This document shows positions 9,851 through 18,668 of a stretch of 64,000 nucleotides of DNA, piece by piece. The stretch is from Pseudomonas viridiflava (lineage in GTDB: Bacteria > Pseudomonadota > Gammaproteobacteria > Pseudomonadales > Pseudomonadaceae). The notes under the pieces are model-generated. The model did not search any database, had not been told where the DNA came from, and worked only from the letters and a program-made list of their open reading frames with translations. The stretch lies in contig NZ_UTIQ01000001.1 in the NCBI RefSeq assembly GCF_900582625.1, forward strand, positions 868,001-932,000, given 5' to 3'. Position 1 is the first letter of the stretch, and each line of letters opens with the position of its first letter. Made by a program: the position numbers and the translations under genes.

Positions 9851-10279
9851 TTAAATCTTCAGTTCTTGGGGCTGCTGAGCAGTGTGTGGGTGAACAGCAC
9901 CCTTGTACACTTTCAGCTTACGGTACATGTCGCGACCCAGCGGGTTCTTCGGCAGCATGCCTTTAACCGCGGTCTCGATCACACGCTCAGGCGCCTTGGC
10001 GATCAACTTTTCGAAGTTGATCGATTTGATGCCACCCGGGAAACCGGAGTGAGAGTAGTACATTTTGTCAGTGGTCTTAGCACCGGTTACACGCACTTGC
10101 TCAGCGTTGATAACGACGATGTAGTCGCCAGTGTCAACGTGCGGGGTGTATTCGGCTTTGTGCTTGCCACGTAGACGGCTAGCGATTTCTGTGGCCAGAC
10201 GACCCAGAGTCTGACCTGCAGCGTCGACGACAAACCAGTCGCGCTTAACAGTTTCCGGTTTAGCAGTAAAAGTTTTCAT
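9851..10279 (-). CDS. rplM: 50S ribosomal protein L13
   Basis: L13 is an early-assembling 23S rRNA-binding protein. The 142-aa product begins [19 protein letters not shown] and carries the conserved GRLATEIA and [18 protein letters not shown] segments. It is the first gene of the operon; a good sigma70 promoter lies 43-71 bases upstream of the ATG. Confidence 0.98.
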   Translation of the reverse strand: MKTFTAKPETVKRDWFVVDAAGQTLGRLATEIASRLRGKHKAEYTPHVDTGDYIVVINAEQVRVTGAKTTDKMYYSHSGFPGGIKSINFEKLIAKAPERVIETAVKGMLPKNPLGRDMYRKLKVYKGAVHPHTAQQPQELKI

Positions 10280-10321
10280 TCTTTAATAGCCTCAGGGGCC
10301 GCCCTGAAAATAAGACGGCGG

Positions 10322-10350
10322 ATCTTACTGAATAGTGCGCGCTTTGACAA
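10322..10350 (-). promoter_or_regulatory. Sigma70 promoter of rplM-rpsI
   Basis: Minus-strand TTGTCA (10350-10345) and TAAGAT (10327-10322), 17-bp spacer. It drives away from the divergent aldo/keto reductase gene. Confidence 0.8.
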
Positions 10351-10516
10351 GCAAAGGCAGCCAGAGACGGACGCTATCGGGGGCTCGGGTCATCACGTCC
10401 GTACGGCGGATTCAAGCAGGCTAGGCATCCCCTGCTGAAAACAGCTGCGGAATTATGCCGATTGCAGGAAAAATATCAACCTGATTTGATGGTCACTTTT
10501 GCACGAGGAGAAATTC

Positions 10517-11554
10517 ATGCAGTTTCGTAAGCTCGGCCGCACCGACTTGAACGTCAGCGCTATCTGTCTCGGCACCATGACCTGGGGCGAGCAGAACACC
10601 CAGGAGCACGCTTTCGAGCAGATCGATATCGCCCGCGCCGCTGGCGTGAACTTCATCGACACCGCGGAAATGTACCCCGTCCCGCCGCGCGCAGAGACGT
10701 ACAGCCGCACCGAACAAATCATCGGCAACTACTTCAAAGCCCGTGGCAACCGTGGCGACTGGATTCTCGCCAGCAAAATCGCCGGCCCCGGCAATGGTAT
10801 TTCTCACATCCGTGACGGCCAGCTGAAACACAACCGTGCGCACATCGTGGCCGCCGTTGACGCCAGCCTGAAACGTTTGCAAACCGACTACATCGATCTC
10901 TACCAACTGCACTGGCCGGAGCGCAGCACCAACTTTTTCGGGCAGCTTGGCTATCAACATAAAGACGAAGACTTCACGCCCATCGCCGAAATTCTTGAGG
11001 CGCTGGATGAGCAAGTGAAGGCCGGCAAGATCCGTCACATCGGTCTTTCCAACGAAACCCCGTGGGGCACCATGAAGTTTCTGCAGCTCGCCGAGCACCT
11101 GAGCTTGCCGCGCGCGGTGTCGATTCAGAACCCGTACAACCTGCTGAACCGCACGTTCGAAGTCGGTTTGGCTGAAGTGGCAATCAGAGAGCAATGCGGG
11201 CTATTGGCCTACTCGCCTCTAGCCTTCGGCATGCTCTCCGGCAAATACGAAGGCGGCGCCCGCCCTGCCAATGCGCGCATCAGTTTGTTCAGCCGCTTCA
11301 CGCGGTACACCAACCCCCAGGCAGAAGCGGCGTGCTCGCGCTACGTCGCGTTGGCGCGAGAGAACGGTTTGGATCCTGCGCAGATGGCGCTGGCATTCGT
11401 GACAGCTCGCCCCTTCGTTACCAGCAACATCATCGGCGCGACCAGCAATGAACAGCTGCGCAGCAACCTGGGCAGCGCTGAACTCACGCTCAGCACCGAG
11501 TTGCTGGAACAGATCGACGCCATACATAAAAGCCAGCCCAATCCGGCGCCTTAA
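10517..11554 (+). CDS. Aldo/keto reductase, Tas-like, NADP(H)-dependent
   Basis: This is a cytosolic TIM-barrel oxidoreductase of the aldo/keto reductase superfamily, closest in layout to E. coli Tas. The natural substrate is unknown. The 345 aa show the family boxes in order: LGRTDLNVSAICLGTMTWGE, FIDTAEMYP (catalytic Asp and Tyr), the ILASKIAG lysine, LYQLHWPE (catalytic His), GLSNETPWG and the C-terminal IIGATSNEQLRSNL cofactor-binding segment. I chose the ATG at 10517 because a GAGGAG site lies 6 bases upstream. It stands alone between the ribosomal operon and a bidirectional terminator. Confidence 0.9.
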   Translation: MQFRKLGRTDLNVSAICLGTMTWGEQNTQEHAFEQIDIARAAGVNFIDTAEMYPVPPRAETYSRTEQIIGNYFKARGNRGDWILASKIAGPGNGISHIRDGQLKHNRAHIVAAVDASLKRLQTDYIDLYQLHWPERSTNFFGQLGYQHKDEDFTPIAEILEALDEQVKAGKIRHIGLSNETPWGTMKFLQLAEHLSLPRAVSIQNPYNLLNRTFEVGLAEVAIREQCGLLAYSPLAFGMLSGKYEGGARPANARISLFSRFTRYTNPQAEAACSRYVALARENGLDPAQMALAFVTARPFVTSNIIGATSNEQLRSNLGSAELTLSTELLEQIDAIHKSQPNPAP

Positions 11555-11570
11555 CAACGCGCGCAAAACG

Positions 11571-11598
11571 AAAAAGCCCGGCACTCAGCCGGGCTTTT
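11571..11598. terminator. Bidirectional terminator between aldo/keto reductase and acyl-CoA dehydrogenase genes
   Basis: Stem AGCCCGGC / GCCGGGCT with an ACTCA loop, flanked by A-rich and T4 tails. The converging genes both end within 20 bases of it. Confidence 0.9.
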
Positions 11599-11614
11599 CA
11601 GTTACACCAAGCAC

Positions 11615-12751
11615 TCACAACGACCGCGAAATAATTTCCTTCATGATCTCGTTGGTGCCAGCGTAAATGCGCTGTACTCGCGCATCCGCCCACGAGCGCG
11701 CGACCGGGTATTCCCACATGTATCCGTAACCGCCGTGCAACTGCACGCACTCATCCAGCACTTTGCACTGCAAGTCGGTCGTCCAGTATTTGCACATCGC
11801 CGCAGTCGGCACGTCCAGTTTGCCTTCCAAATGCTGCTCCAGGCAGCGGTCGACGAAAACACGCCCCACCTGCACTTCTGTGGCAATTTCCGCCAGTTTG
11901 AAGCGCGTGTTCTGAAAGTCGCTGATCGCTTTGCCGAACGCTTTGCGCTCGCGGGTGTAATCCAGCGTCCATTTTAGTGCGGCTTCGGCATTGGCCAATG
12001 CGCCCAGCGCCACGGTCAGGCGCTCTTGTGGCAGCTCCTGCATCAGATAAGCGAAGCCCATCCCGGCTTGGCCGAGCAGGTTCTCCTTGGGAATGCGTAC
12101 GTCCTGGAAGAACAATTCGGACGTGTCCTGCGCCTTCATGCCGACCTTCTCCAAGCGCTTGCCCTTGGAAAAGCCCGGCGTGCCCGCTTCAACGAGGAAA
12201 AGACTGGTGCCCTTGGCGCCAGCTTTAGGATCGGTTTTGGCCACGACGATTACCAGATCGGCGAGAAAGCCGTTGGTGATGAAGGTCTTCGAGCCATTGA
12301 GCACGTACTCATCGCCATCCAACACAGCGGTGGTTTTCACGCCTTGCAGATCGGACCCGGCACCCGGCTCGGTCATGGCAATAGCGGTGACCATTTCGCC
12401 CGATACCAGCTTGGGCAAGTACTTCAACTTCAGATGCTCAGAGCCGTAATGCAGGATGTACGGCGCGACGATGTCCGAGTGCAGCGAGAAGCCGATGCCG
12501 CTCAAGCCGAGTCGGCTGATTTCTTCGATGACCACAGTGCTGTAGAGGAAATCGGCCGCCATACCGCCATATTCTTCCGGCAGATGGGAGCAGAGCATGC
12601 CGGCCTCGCCCGCCTTGTTCCAAAGCGCGCGGTCGATATGGCCGTCTTTTTCCCACTGATGGTGGAACGGCACGGCTTCCTGTTCGAGGAACTTGCGCAC
12701 GCTGTCGCGAAACAGCTCATGGTCCGAGCTGAACAGGGTTCTTGGAATCAT
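11615..12751 (-). CDS. Acyl-CoA dehydrogenase, long-chain (LCAD) type
   Basis: This is an FAD enzyme that puts the alpha-beta double bond into acyl-CoA thioesters. The 378 aa show the N-terminal helical domain, the beta-domain FAD/substrate motif AMTEPGAGSDLQG, ITNGFLADLVIVVAKT, and the C-terminal CVQLHGGYGYMWEYPV and YAGTNEIMKEII. The position before GTN is Ala, not the catalytic Glu of medium-chain enzymes. Glu is instead present in LMQELPQERL, the site used in mitochondrial LCAD and isovaleryl-CoA dehydrogenase. The substrate may be long or branched acyl-CoA. It diverges from a GlxA-type regulator, a natural candidate to control it. Confidence 0.9.
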   Translation of the reverse strand: MIPRTLFSSDHELFRDSVRKFLEQEAVPFHHQWEKDGHIDRALWNKAGEAGMLCSHLPEEYGGMAADFLYSTVVIEEISRLGLSGIGFSLHSDIVAPYILHYGSEHLKLKYLPKLVSGEMVTAIAMTEPGAGSDLQGVKTTAVLDGDEYVLNGSKTFITNGFLADLVIVVAKTDPKAGAKGTSLFLVEAGTPGFSKGKRLEKVGMKAQDTSELFFQDVRIPKENLLGQAGMGFAYLMQELPQERLTVALGALANAEAALKWTLDYTRERKAFGKAISDFQNTRFKLAEIATEVQVGRVFVDRCLEQHLEGKLDVPTAAMCKYWTTDLQCKVLDECVQLHGGYGYMWEYPVARSWADARVQRIYAGTNEIMKEIISRSL

Positions 12752-12902
12752 TGTTTTTACCCACTGGATACGTCTAGAGCCGGGATTGGCATGGCGCCGA
12801 CTGTAGGACAGTCAAACGTTCAGACGCACTGGACACATGCGACAAAAAATAAGACGATCCAGCCAGCCACTGACCACTATCCCCTAATAAGAATAAGCAA
12901 CC

Positions 12903-13907
12903 ATGCCAACCGCTCAGTCCAGCGCACTCAAACGCGTCGCCATTCTGGCCATCGAAGGCGTGTTCGCCTCCACGCTCATGCAAGCCAAAGACTTCTTCCA
13001 CATGGCCAGCCTGCGCTACGGCCGCCAACTCGGGCTGGGCCTCACGCCCGCTTTCGAAATCCATTTGGTAAGCCCTGATGGCCAGCCTGCACGCAGCTTC
13101 AGCGATGTAGTGCTGCCGGTCGAAGGTGGTCTGGAGCCAGCCGACATCATCATCCTGCCGGCGTACTGGGGCGACTTCGACACATTGCACCAGCGCTACC
13201 CGCAAATTCTGACCTGGCTGCGCAAGCAGCACGCCGCTGGCAGCATGATCTGCGGCGAGGCCATGGGCGTCTTCTGGATGGCGCAGTCCGGCTTGCTGGA
13301 CGGCAAAGAGGCTACGACCTACTGGCGCTTTTTCCGTGAGTTCGGCGAACGCTTTCCCAAGGTGCTGCTGAATCAGGAGAAGCACCTTTCCGACGGCGAC
13401 AACTTGTACTGCGCCAGTGGCACCACCTCGGCCTGCGATCTCTATCTGTATCTAATTGAACACTTCTGCGGCGCCAGCGTTGCCCAGGCCGTCGCCCGCG
13501 ACATCCTTTACGAGGTGCAGCGCAACTACACGCCAGGCCGTATCGGCTTTGGCGGCCAGAAGCTGCATCAGGACGTGACCATTCTGCAAATTCAGCAATG
13601 GCTGGAAGAAAACTTCGCCGAGAAGTTTCGCTTTGAAGACGTGGCGCGCCAGCACGGCATGAGCATTCGCAACTTTATGCGCCGCTTTCAGACGGCCACC
13701 GGCGACAAGCCGCTGCACTACCTGCAACGGTTACGGATCGAAACAGCCAAGGGTTTGCTCAGCGCCACGCGCAAAAGCATCAAGACCATCAGCTACGAAG
13801 TGGGCTACGACGATGCCAGCTTCTTCGCGCGGTTGTTCCGTCAGCACACAGAATTGTCGCCCAACCAATACCGTCGCCAATTCCAGCAGAAGGACAGCCA
13901 TTCCTAG
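12903..13907 (+). CDS. GlxA-family transcriptional regulator (DJ-1/PfpI domain plus AraC HTH)
   Basis: The 334-aa regulator has an N-terminal DJ-1/PfpI-like amidotransferase domain (about 10-190) with the nucleophile-elbow-type segment MICGEAMGVFWMAQ. The C-terminal AraC/XylS DNA-binding domain (about 228-325) has two helix-turn-helix units (RFEDVARQHGMSIRNFMRRF and ISYEVGYDDASFFARLFRQ). Relatives sense small metabolites, often carnitine, betaines or arginine-type compounds; the effector here is unknown. It is transcribed away from the acyl-CoA dehydrogenase gene with about 150 bases between, consistent with control of that gene. The start at 12903 is the first ATG after an A-rich leader; no strong ribosome site is visible. 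Confidence 0.88.
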   Translation: MPTAQSSALKRVAILAIEGVFASTLMQAKDFFHMASLRYGRQLGLGLTPAFEIHLVSPDGQPARSFSDVVLPVEGGLEPADIIILPAYWGDFDTLHQRYPQILTWLRKQHAAGSMICGEAMGVFWMAQSGLLDGKEATTYWRFFREFGERFPKVLLNQEKHLSDGDNLYCASGTTSACDLYLYLIEHFCGASVAQAVARDILYEVQRNYTPGRIGFGGQKLHQDVTILQIQQWLEENFAEKFRFEDVARQHGMSIRNFMRRFQTATGDKPLHYLQRLRIETAKGLLSATRKSIKTISYEVGYDDASFFARLFRQHTELSPNQYRRQFQQKDSHS

Positions 13908-13915
13908 GATGGGGG

Positions 13916-13943
13916 TTGGTCGCCCTGCCCTGCGACCTATGAT
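13916..13943 (+). promoter_or_regulatory. Candidate promoter of the 13981 gene
   Basis: TTGGTC and TATGAT with a 16-bp spacer, 37 bases before the ATG. The -10 box is good and the -35 box is weak. Confidence 0.4.
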
Positions 13944-13980
13944 CGGGCCTGTGAACCTCTAACAAAAACAGGTACTTGTC

Positions 13981-14946
13981 ATGCGCTCGTTTATCTTTGC
14001 CCTGCTTACGCTGTGCAGCCTGGTGGCTGTGGCGGACGAACAATGGAAACCCTTTCCCTACGATCAAAGCGGCTTCGACTATTCCGGTGACAAGCTGCGC
14101 CAGGCCTGGCCCCAGCTGACCCGCGGCTTCGGCGACAACTATCCGTTCCCCGACGCGCAGTGGGTCATGAAGATGGCCACCAGCTACCCGAAAGCGCTGG
14201 AGATGACCGTAGCCGGCAACACCGGCTTTACCGGTAAGCCGGAAGACGCCGAGGTCTACGCGCAAAAACTACAAAACGTCTGGCGCCTGGTGTTCAAAGG
14301 CGATTTCGCCCAAGCCAAAAAAGAAGGCCTCGCCCTCGGCGTTGGCGGCCAGGTGCCGGCGATGTTTGCCCAAGTGGTGTACGCGATGTTCCTGGTACCG
14401 AATCAGGAAGAAAAGCACCGCTTACTTGAAGAAGTCATCGACTACACCGACAAGGCCGGCGAGCTGGTGCAAGCCGACACGGTCGCGCAGTTCGGCCGCG
14501 TGTATGCCAAGGCGCGACTCGGTGAAGAGCTGTCGGTGCCGGTCGTGCTCAAGCGCGGTTACACCAGCCAGATTCCGAAAGAACTTGATGCACTGCTGGC
14601 CAAACAACCGGACCAACCATTCGCTCTGGCGCTATACGGCGGCTACGAAGCCGGCGTGATTCGCAAGGTTGGGAAAATGGTGGGGAAAATGACCTACGGC
14701 GTTAGTGCCGACAAAATGGAAACCTACTTCGCGCAATCGTTTAAGCAGGCTGACAATCTGCCAATCGGCCATTACGAATACGCCAACGCGCTTACCTACG
14801 TGTATGGCGATGACGAAGAAGCCAAGGCCATTCAGCATCTGAAGCAGGCGGTGGCGCTCAAGCCCATCAATGCCATGGAGGCGTTGGAAGTAGCGCATGC
14901 CAAGGAACTGCTGAAAGAGCATGAGCAGAAGGTGGCGCAGAACTGA
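13981..14946 (+). CDS. Exported protein of unknown function, helical-repeat-like
   Basis: I do not recognise a named family. The 321 aa begin with a clear Sec signal (RSFIFALLTLCSLVAVADE, cleavage probably after Ala at about 18-20). The mature part opens with an aromatic-rich stretch (WKPFPYDQSGFDYSG). It continues as predominantly helical sequence with TPR-like spacing, including AKKEGLALGVGG, LLEEVIDYTDKAGELV and a C-terminal AIQHLKQAVALKPINAMEAL that reads like a degenerate TPR motif. It is expected in the periplasm. A weak promoter lies upstream and a dispersed repeat plus a strong terminator downstream, so it is probably monocistronic. Confidence 0.8.
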   Translation: MRSFIFALLTLCSLVAVADEQWKPFPYDQSGFDYSGDKLRQAWPQLTRGFGDNYPFPDAQWVMKMATSYPKALEMTVAGNTGFTGKPEDAEVYAQKLQNVWRLVFKGDFAQAKKEGLALGVGGQVPAMFAQVVYAMFLVPNQEEKHRLLEEVIDYTDKAGELVQADTVAQFGRVYAKARLGEELSVPVVLKRGYTSQIPKELDALLAKQPDQPFALALYGGYEAGVIRKVGKMVGKMTYGVSADKMETYFAQSFKQADNLPIGHYEYANALTYVYGDDEEAKAIQHLKQAVALKPINAMEALEVAHAKELLKEHEQKVAQN

Positions 14947-14980
14947 TGCGGTTTGCGGGGCGTAACTCGACCTAAACACC

Positions 14981-15071
14981 GTCATCCCCAGATTCGGGTT
15001 CCGGAGGTGCGCGGCGAGCACCACACCGTGTCCCATTCGAAATTCTGGATCCCGGCCTTCGCGGGGATGAC
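14981..15071. repeat. Imperfect dispersed repeat with outer dyad GTCATCCCC / GGGGATGAC
   Basis: GTCATCCCC at 14981-14989 pairs with GGGGATGAC at 15063-15071. The right part carries TTCTGGATCCCGGCCTTCGC, related to the ATTCCCGCGTAGGCGGGAATCC units near 27.3 and 27.6 kb. It looks like a decayed member of a REP-like family. Confidence 0.6.
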
Positions 15072-15107
15072 CGAGTAAATGGCCAAAGCTCGCCTCTCAG
15101 CGCCCAC

Positions 15108-15139
15108 AAAAAAGGCTGCCCTTGGGCAGCCTTTTTTTT
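15108..15139. terminator. Bidirectional terminator between the 13981 gene and zapE
   Basis: Stem GGCTGCCC / GGGCAGCC, flanked by A6 and T8. Convergent genes end on both sides. Confidence 0.92.
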
Positions 15140-15153
15140 CACGCTCGAATCCC

Positions 15154-16248
15154 TTACGGCTTATGCGCCCGCGACAGGAATTCGTGGGATTGCATTTCCA
15201 GCAACCGGCTCAAGGTGCGCTGGAATTCGAAGTTCAAGCGGCCGCCGGTGTAAAGGTCTTTCAATTCGACGGCTGCGGAGATGATCAGCTTGACGTTGCG
15301 GTCGTAGAACTCGTCCACCAAGTTGATGAAGCGGCGCGCCAGGTCGTCTTCGTTGACGCCCATCTGCTCCACGTTGGAGATCAGAATCGCGTGGAAGATT
15401 TTTGCCAGTTCGATGTAGTCGTTCTGGCTGCGCGGGCCATCGCACAGTTCACGGAATTCGAACCAGGCCACGTCGTCGCAGACTTTACGCGCCGTGATGC
15501 CGCGATTTTCGATCATCAGCACTTCGTTTTCCTGCGCCTTCACGCAGTCGGGCACCAGGCTGACGAAGCTTTTGTTCAGGCTGGTTTCCGCGCCTTCATT
15601 GAGCGGCCAGTAATACAGCTCGGCTTGCTCAAGGGCGCGCAGACGGTAGTCGACGCCACTGTCGACGTTAACGATGACGGTGTGTTCTTTGAGCAGCGCA
15701 ATGGCCGGCAGGAAGCGCGCGCGTTGCAGGCCGTCTTTGTACAAACCGTCGGGCACGATGTTGGAGGTGGCCACAAGGCTGACGCCGTTTTTGAACAGTT
15801 CTTCGAGCAGCGTCGCCAGGATCATCGCGTCGGTAATGTCCGAGACGAAAAACTCGTCGAAGCAAATTACCCGCGTTTCGGCGGCGTAACGCTTGGCGAT
15901 GGCTTGCAGCGGGTTCTTTTCACCGCTCAATGAGGTCAGGTCTTCGTGCACGCGCTTCATGAAACGGTGGAAGTGCGTACGGGTTTTTTCTTTGAAGGGC
16001 AGCGCTTCGAAGAAGGTGTCGACCAGATACGTCTTGCCGCGGCCAACGCCGCCCCAGAAGTACAAACCCTTGACCGGATCGTGGTTCTTTTTGCCTAGCA
16101 ATTTGCCGAACAGGCCGGGCTTGTTTTCACCGGCGGCGATCAGGTCGTCGTAGAGGCGTTGCAGATGGCGCACCGCAGTTTCTTGCGCGGCGTCATGGAA
16201 GAAGTCGGGACGTTTGAGGTCCGCCTGGTATCGCTCGAGGGGCGTCAT
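15154..16248 (-). CDS. zapE: Cell division protein ZapE (AFG1-like ATPase)
   Basis: ZapE is a cytosolic P-loop ATPase that associates with the Z-ring and modulates FtsZ during constriction. The 364 aa start TPLERYQADLKRPDF. The Walker A motif is GGVGRGKTYLVD (about 66-77) and Walker B is RVICFDEFFVSD (about 127-138). The sensor-like VATSNIVPDGLYKDGLQR and the C-terminal RFINLVDEFYDRNVKLI segment are typical of the AFG1/ZapE family. Length is normal. It is transcribed in the same direction as trpS, but a terminator stands between the two. Confidence 0.94.
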   Translation of the reverse strand: MTPLERYQADLKRPDFFHDAAQETAVRHLQRLYDDLIAAGENKPGLFGKLLGKKNHDPVKGLYFWGGVGRGKTYLVDTFFEALPFKEKTRTHFHRFMKRVHEDLTSLSGEKNPLQAIAKRYAAETRVICFDEFFVSDITDAMILATLLEELFKNGVSLVATSNIVPDGLYKDGLQRARFLPAIALLKEHTVIVNVDSGVDYRLRALEQAELYYWPLNEGAETSLNKSFVSLVPDCVKAQENEVLMIENRGITARKVCDDVAWFEFRELCDGPRSQNDYIELAKIFHAILISNVEQMGVNEDDLARRFINLVDEFYDRNVKLIISAAVELKDLYTGGRLNFEFQRTLSRLLEMQSHEFLSRAHKP

Positions 16249-16404
16249 CGCGTAATGCTCTCAACTATTTACTAGCTCGCGACCGGGCCGAGTGATGGGC
16301 AGCGCGAGGCAGGTGATGGGCAGGTAACGAGTAAACAGTACCCAGGGTCTGCGTTTAGCCGACGCGCAGTGGCGCGCGTGGTGGGTCGAAACGCCCGAGA
16401 CCGC

Positions 16405-16439
16405 AAAAACGGGGTCGTCACTTTAGCGGCGACCCCGTT
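16405..16439 (-). terminator. Terminator after trpS
   Basis: Perfect 10-bp stem AACGGGGTCG / CGACCCCGTT with a 12-base loop. On minus the stem runs into TTTTT. It lies 40 bases past the trpS stop. Confidence 0.85.
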
Positions 16440-16479
16440 GCTTGGCAATCGGCCAACCATGCCGGCCGGCCTTCGCGCG

Positions 16480-17829
16480 TTATTCCGGCTGTGGCGCCAG
16501 TGCTTCGCGCAGTTGGGCGACGGCCTGTTCACAGGCAGCGGCATCGGCGAATTGCGGGCTTTCGCCGACGGCTTCGTCGTCCAGCCAGACCGCAAAGCCG
16601 TTGCCGTTGACGCGCACGTCCAGCGGGCTGCCGTCCTGAAGACGCTTGCTCACCTGGCCGGCGGTCTTACCGTCGGCGAAGTGTTTGGACAGCAGCAATT
16701 GCTCGCCATCAGCGGCCAACAGGCGGAAGCGGAAGCTGCCGTCGTCTTCGCGGAAGCTGACAAAGCGCGCGCCTTTCGTGGCTTTCTTCTTGCTGGTTTG
16801 AGTGTTCTGCATGTCGCTGCGGAACGAACGCAGCCCCACCGCTTCGCGCAGCTCGCCGAGGAACGGCGTGGCAATTTTGCGAGCCTTGGCAGCGCCGGCC
16901 AGCAAGATATCTTCCAGATCAGCAGGCCGCTCAATCAGCGTGTTGTAGCGCTCGCGCGCCTCGCCCAGTTCGCTGTCGAGCAACTCGAACAAGCGCTGCT
17001 TGGCTTCGCCCCAGGCCAGACCGCCGAGCAGGTCGCTGCGGAATTCTTCTTGCTGCTGCGCAGTAGAGAAGGCCTGGTAGAGGGTGAACAGGTGCGAGTT
17101 GTCCGGATCCTTGGCTTCGCCCGGTGCACGGGAGTCGGTGACGATGGAAGACACCGCCGCCTTCAGTTGCTTGGGGCTGCTGAACAGCGGAATGGTGTTG
17201 TCGTAGCTCTTCGACATTTTGCGGCCATCAAGGCCGGGCAAGGTGGCGACGCTTTCTTCGATGAGCGCCTGTGGCATGACGAAGAACTCACGGCCTTTGC
17301 CAAATAAATGGTTGAAGCGTTGGCCGATATCACGGGCCATTTCCACGTGCTGAATCTGATCGCGCCCCACCGGAACCTGGTGCGCGTTGAACATCAGAAT
17401 GTCCGCCGCCATCAGCACCGGGTAGCTGAACAGGCCCATGGTCACGCCGGCGTCCGGGTCTTCGCCTTGTTCGAGGTTTTTATCCACCGAGGCTTTGTAG
17501 GCGTGGGCGCGGTTGAGCAGCCCTTTGCCGGCAACACAGGTGAGCAGCCAGGTGAGTTCGGTGATTTCAGGGATGTCGGACTGGCGATAGAACGTCACGC
17601 GGTCGGTATCCAGACCAGCCGCCAACCAAGTGGCAGCAATTTCCAATCGCGAGCGCTGAATGCGCAGGGGTTCGTCGCATTTGATCAGGGCGTGGTAGTC
17701 GGCCAGAAAATAGAACGAGTCGGCGTCGGCGGCGCGGCTGGCGACAATGGCCGGGCGGATGGCGCCGGCATAGTTGCCCAAGTGCGGCGTGCCGGTGGTG
17801 GTGATACCGGTGAGGATACGAGTGGTCAT
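16480..17829 (-). CDS. trpS: Tryptophanyl-tRNA synthetase with C-terminal extension
   Basis: TrpRS is a class I aminoacyl-tRNA synthetase that charges tRNA-Trp. Seen: the HIGH-type TPHLGNY near residue 14, the central [14 protein letters not shown], and the KMSKS loop [10 protein letters not shown] near 205. The core is complete by about residue 335. The protein then continues for about 115 residues that normal ~335-aa TrpRS lacks, with [19 protein letters not shown] and a helical end ([13 protein letters not shown]). That tail resembles the small DUF1508/YegP-type fold; this is inference from pattern. The 449-aa form is usual for Pseudomonas. Confidence 0.95.
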   Translation of the reverse strand: MTTRILTGITTTGTPHLGNYAGAIRPAIVASRAADADSFYFLADYHALIKCDEPLRIQRSRLEIAATWLAAGLDTDRVTFYRQSDIPEITELTWLLTCVAGKGLLNRAHAYKASVDKNLEQGEDPDAGVTMGLFSYPVLMAADILMFNAHQVPVGRDQIQHVEMARDIGQRFNHLFGKGREFFVMPQALIEESVATLPGLDGRKMSKSYDNTIPLFSSPKQLKAAVSSIVTDSRAPGEAKDPDNSHLFTLYQAFSTAQQQEEFRSDLLGGLAWGEAKQRLFELLDSELGEARERYNTLIERPADLEDILLAGAAKARKIATPFLGELREAVGLRSFRSDMQNTQTSKKKATKGARFVSFREDDGSFRFRLLAADGEQLLLSKHFADGKTAGQVSKRLQDGSPLDVRVNGNGFAVWLDDEAVGESPQFADAAACEQAVAQLREALAPQPE

Positions 17830-17846
17830 GGCGATCGCTTATTCAG

Positions 17847-18482
17847 TCAGTTCGACAGGCGCGGCAGCAGCAGGTCTTTGAGATCCGTGAGTTTGCCGTG
17901 AAAAAAGTGCCCGCATTCTGCCACTTTCAGCAGCTCGTGGGGACGCTCAAGGTGGGCCGACCAGGCGAAAACGGTTTCCGGCGCGATGACTTCATCCTGC
18001 TCTGGCTGAATCAGCGTCAGGGCGCCGCGCTGGGCGATGGGGGTTTGCTCGTTCAGACGGCTGACGGCGGGGGCGACCATAAACAGGCGCTCGATGTCCA
18101 CGCCGCGTGCTTCCAGGCGGCCACTCAAGCTGGCGGCAACGAAGCCGCCGAAAGAGAAGCCAAACAGGTTGAGTGGCAAGTCCGGTTGTTCGGCGAGCAG
18201 CCAGTTGGCGACGGCTTCGGCGTCGTCCACTTCGCCGCTGACCATCTCGCTTACGCCTTCGCTGGCACCCACGCCGCGATAGTTGAAACGCAACGTGGCA
18301 AAGCCGGCGTCGCGGGCGGTACGCTGCAAGGTCGACACCACTTTGTTGAGCATGGTGCCGCCCTGCACCGGGTTGGGGTGGCAGATCAGCGCCAGGCCAC
18401 GGGCTTCGGGCAGGTCGAGGTAAAGCGCTTCAAGTTGCCCGGTGGGCCCTTCGATAAACAGAGAGACTTCGCGAACTGACAA
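17847..18482 (-). CDS. Alpha/beta hydrolase family protein
   Basis: A serine hydrolase fold of about 211 aa, close to the conserved small alpha/beta hydrolases that sit beside trpS in pseudomonads. The substrate is unknown. Seen: ICHPNPVQGGTMLNKVV oxyanion-type segment, FNYRGVGASEG, the nucleophile elbow GFSFGGFVA, an acidic residue in IQPEQDEVIAPE, and the histidine in AECGHFFHGKL. I chose the TTG at 18482 because GGAG lies 8 bases upstream and conserved similarity begins at SVREVSLFIEGP. The frame stays open to 18560, so a start 26 codons earlier cannot be excluded. It ends just upstream of trpS on the same strand. Confidence 0.85.
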   Translation of the reverse strand: MSVREVSLFIEGPTGQLEALYLDLPEARGLALICHPNPVQGGTMLNKVVSTLQRTARDAGFATLRFNYRGVGASEGVSEMVSGEVDDAEAVANWLLAEQPDLPLNLFGFSFGGFVAASLSGRLEARGVDIERLFMVAPAVSRLNEQTPIAQRGALTLIQPEQDEVIAPETVFAWSAHLERPHELLKVAECGHFFHGKLTDLKDLLLPRLSN

Positions 18483-18668
18483 CGGCGGAACTCCGTGACC
18501 CGAGATAGGGTCGACACGTCTTGGGAAAGATCTCGTTGGATAAGATCCAGTGATTAGCAACCTGCGGACGCTTGCAAGCGACGCCCGCCCCTTCAGGACC
18601 GCGCCGCGCTATACAGCGCCAGTGTGAGCCGTTAACGTAAAGCAAAGCCGTTTATAGAGGAAGGACTC

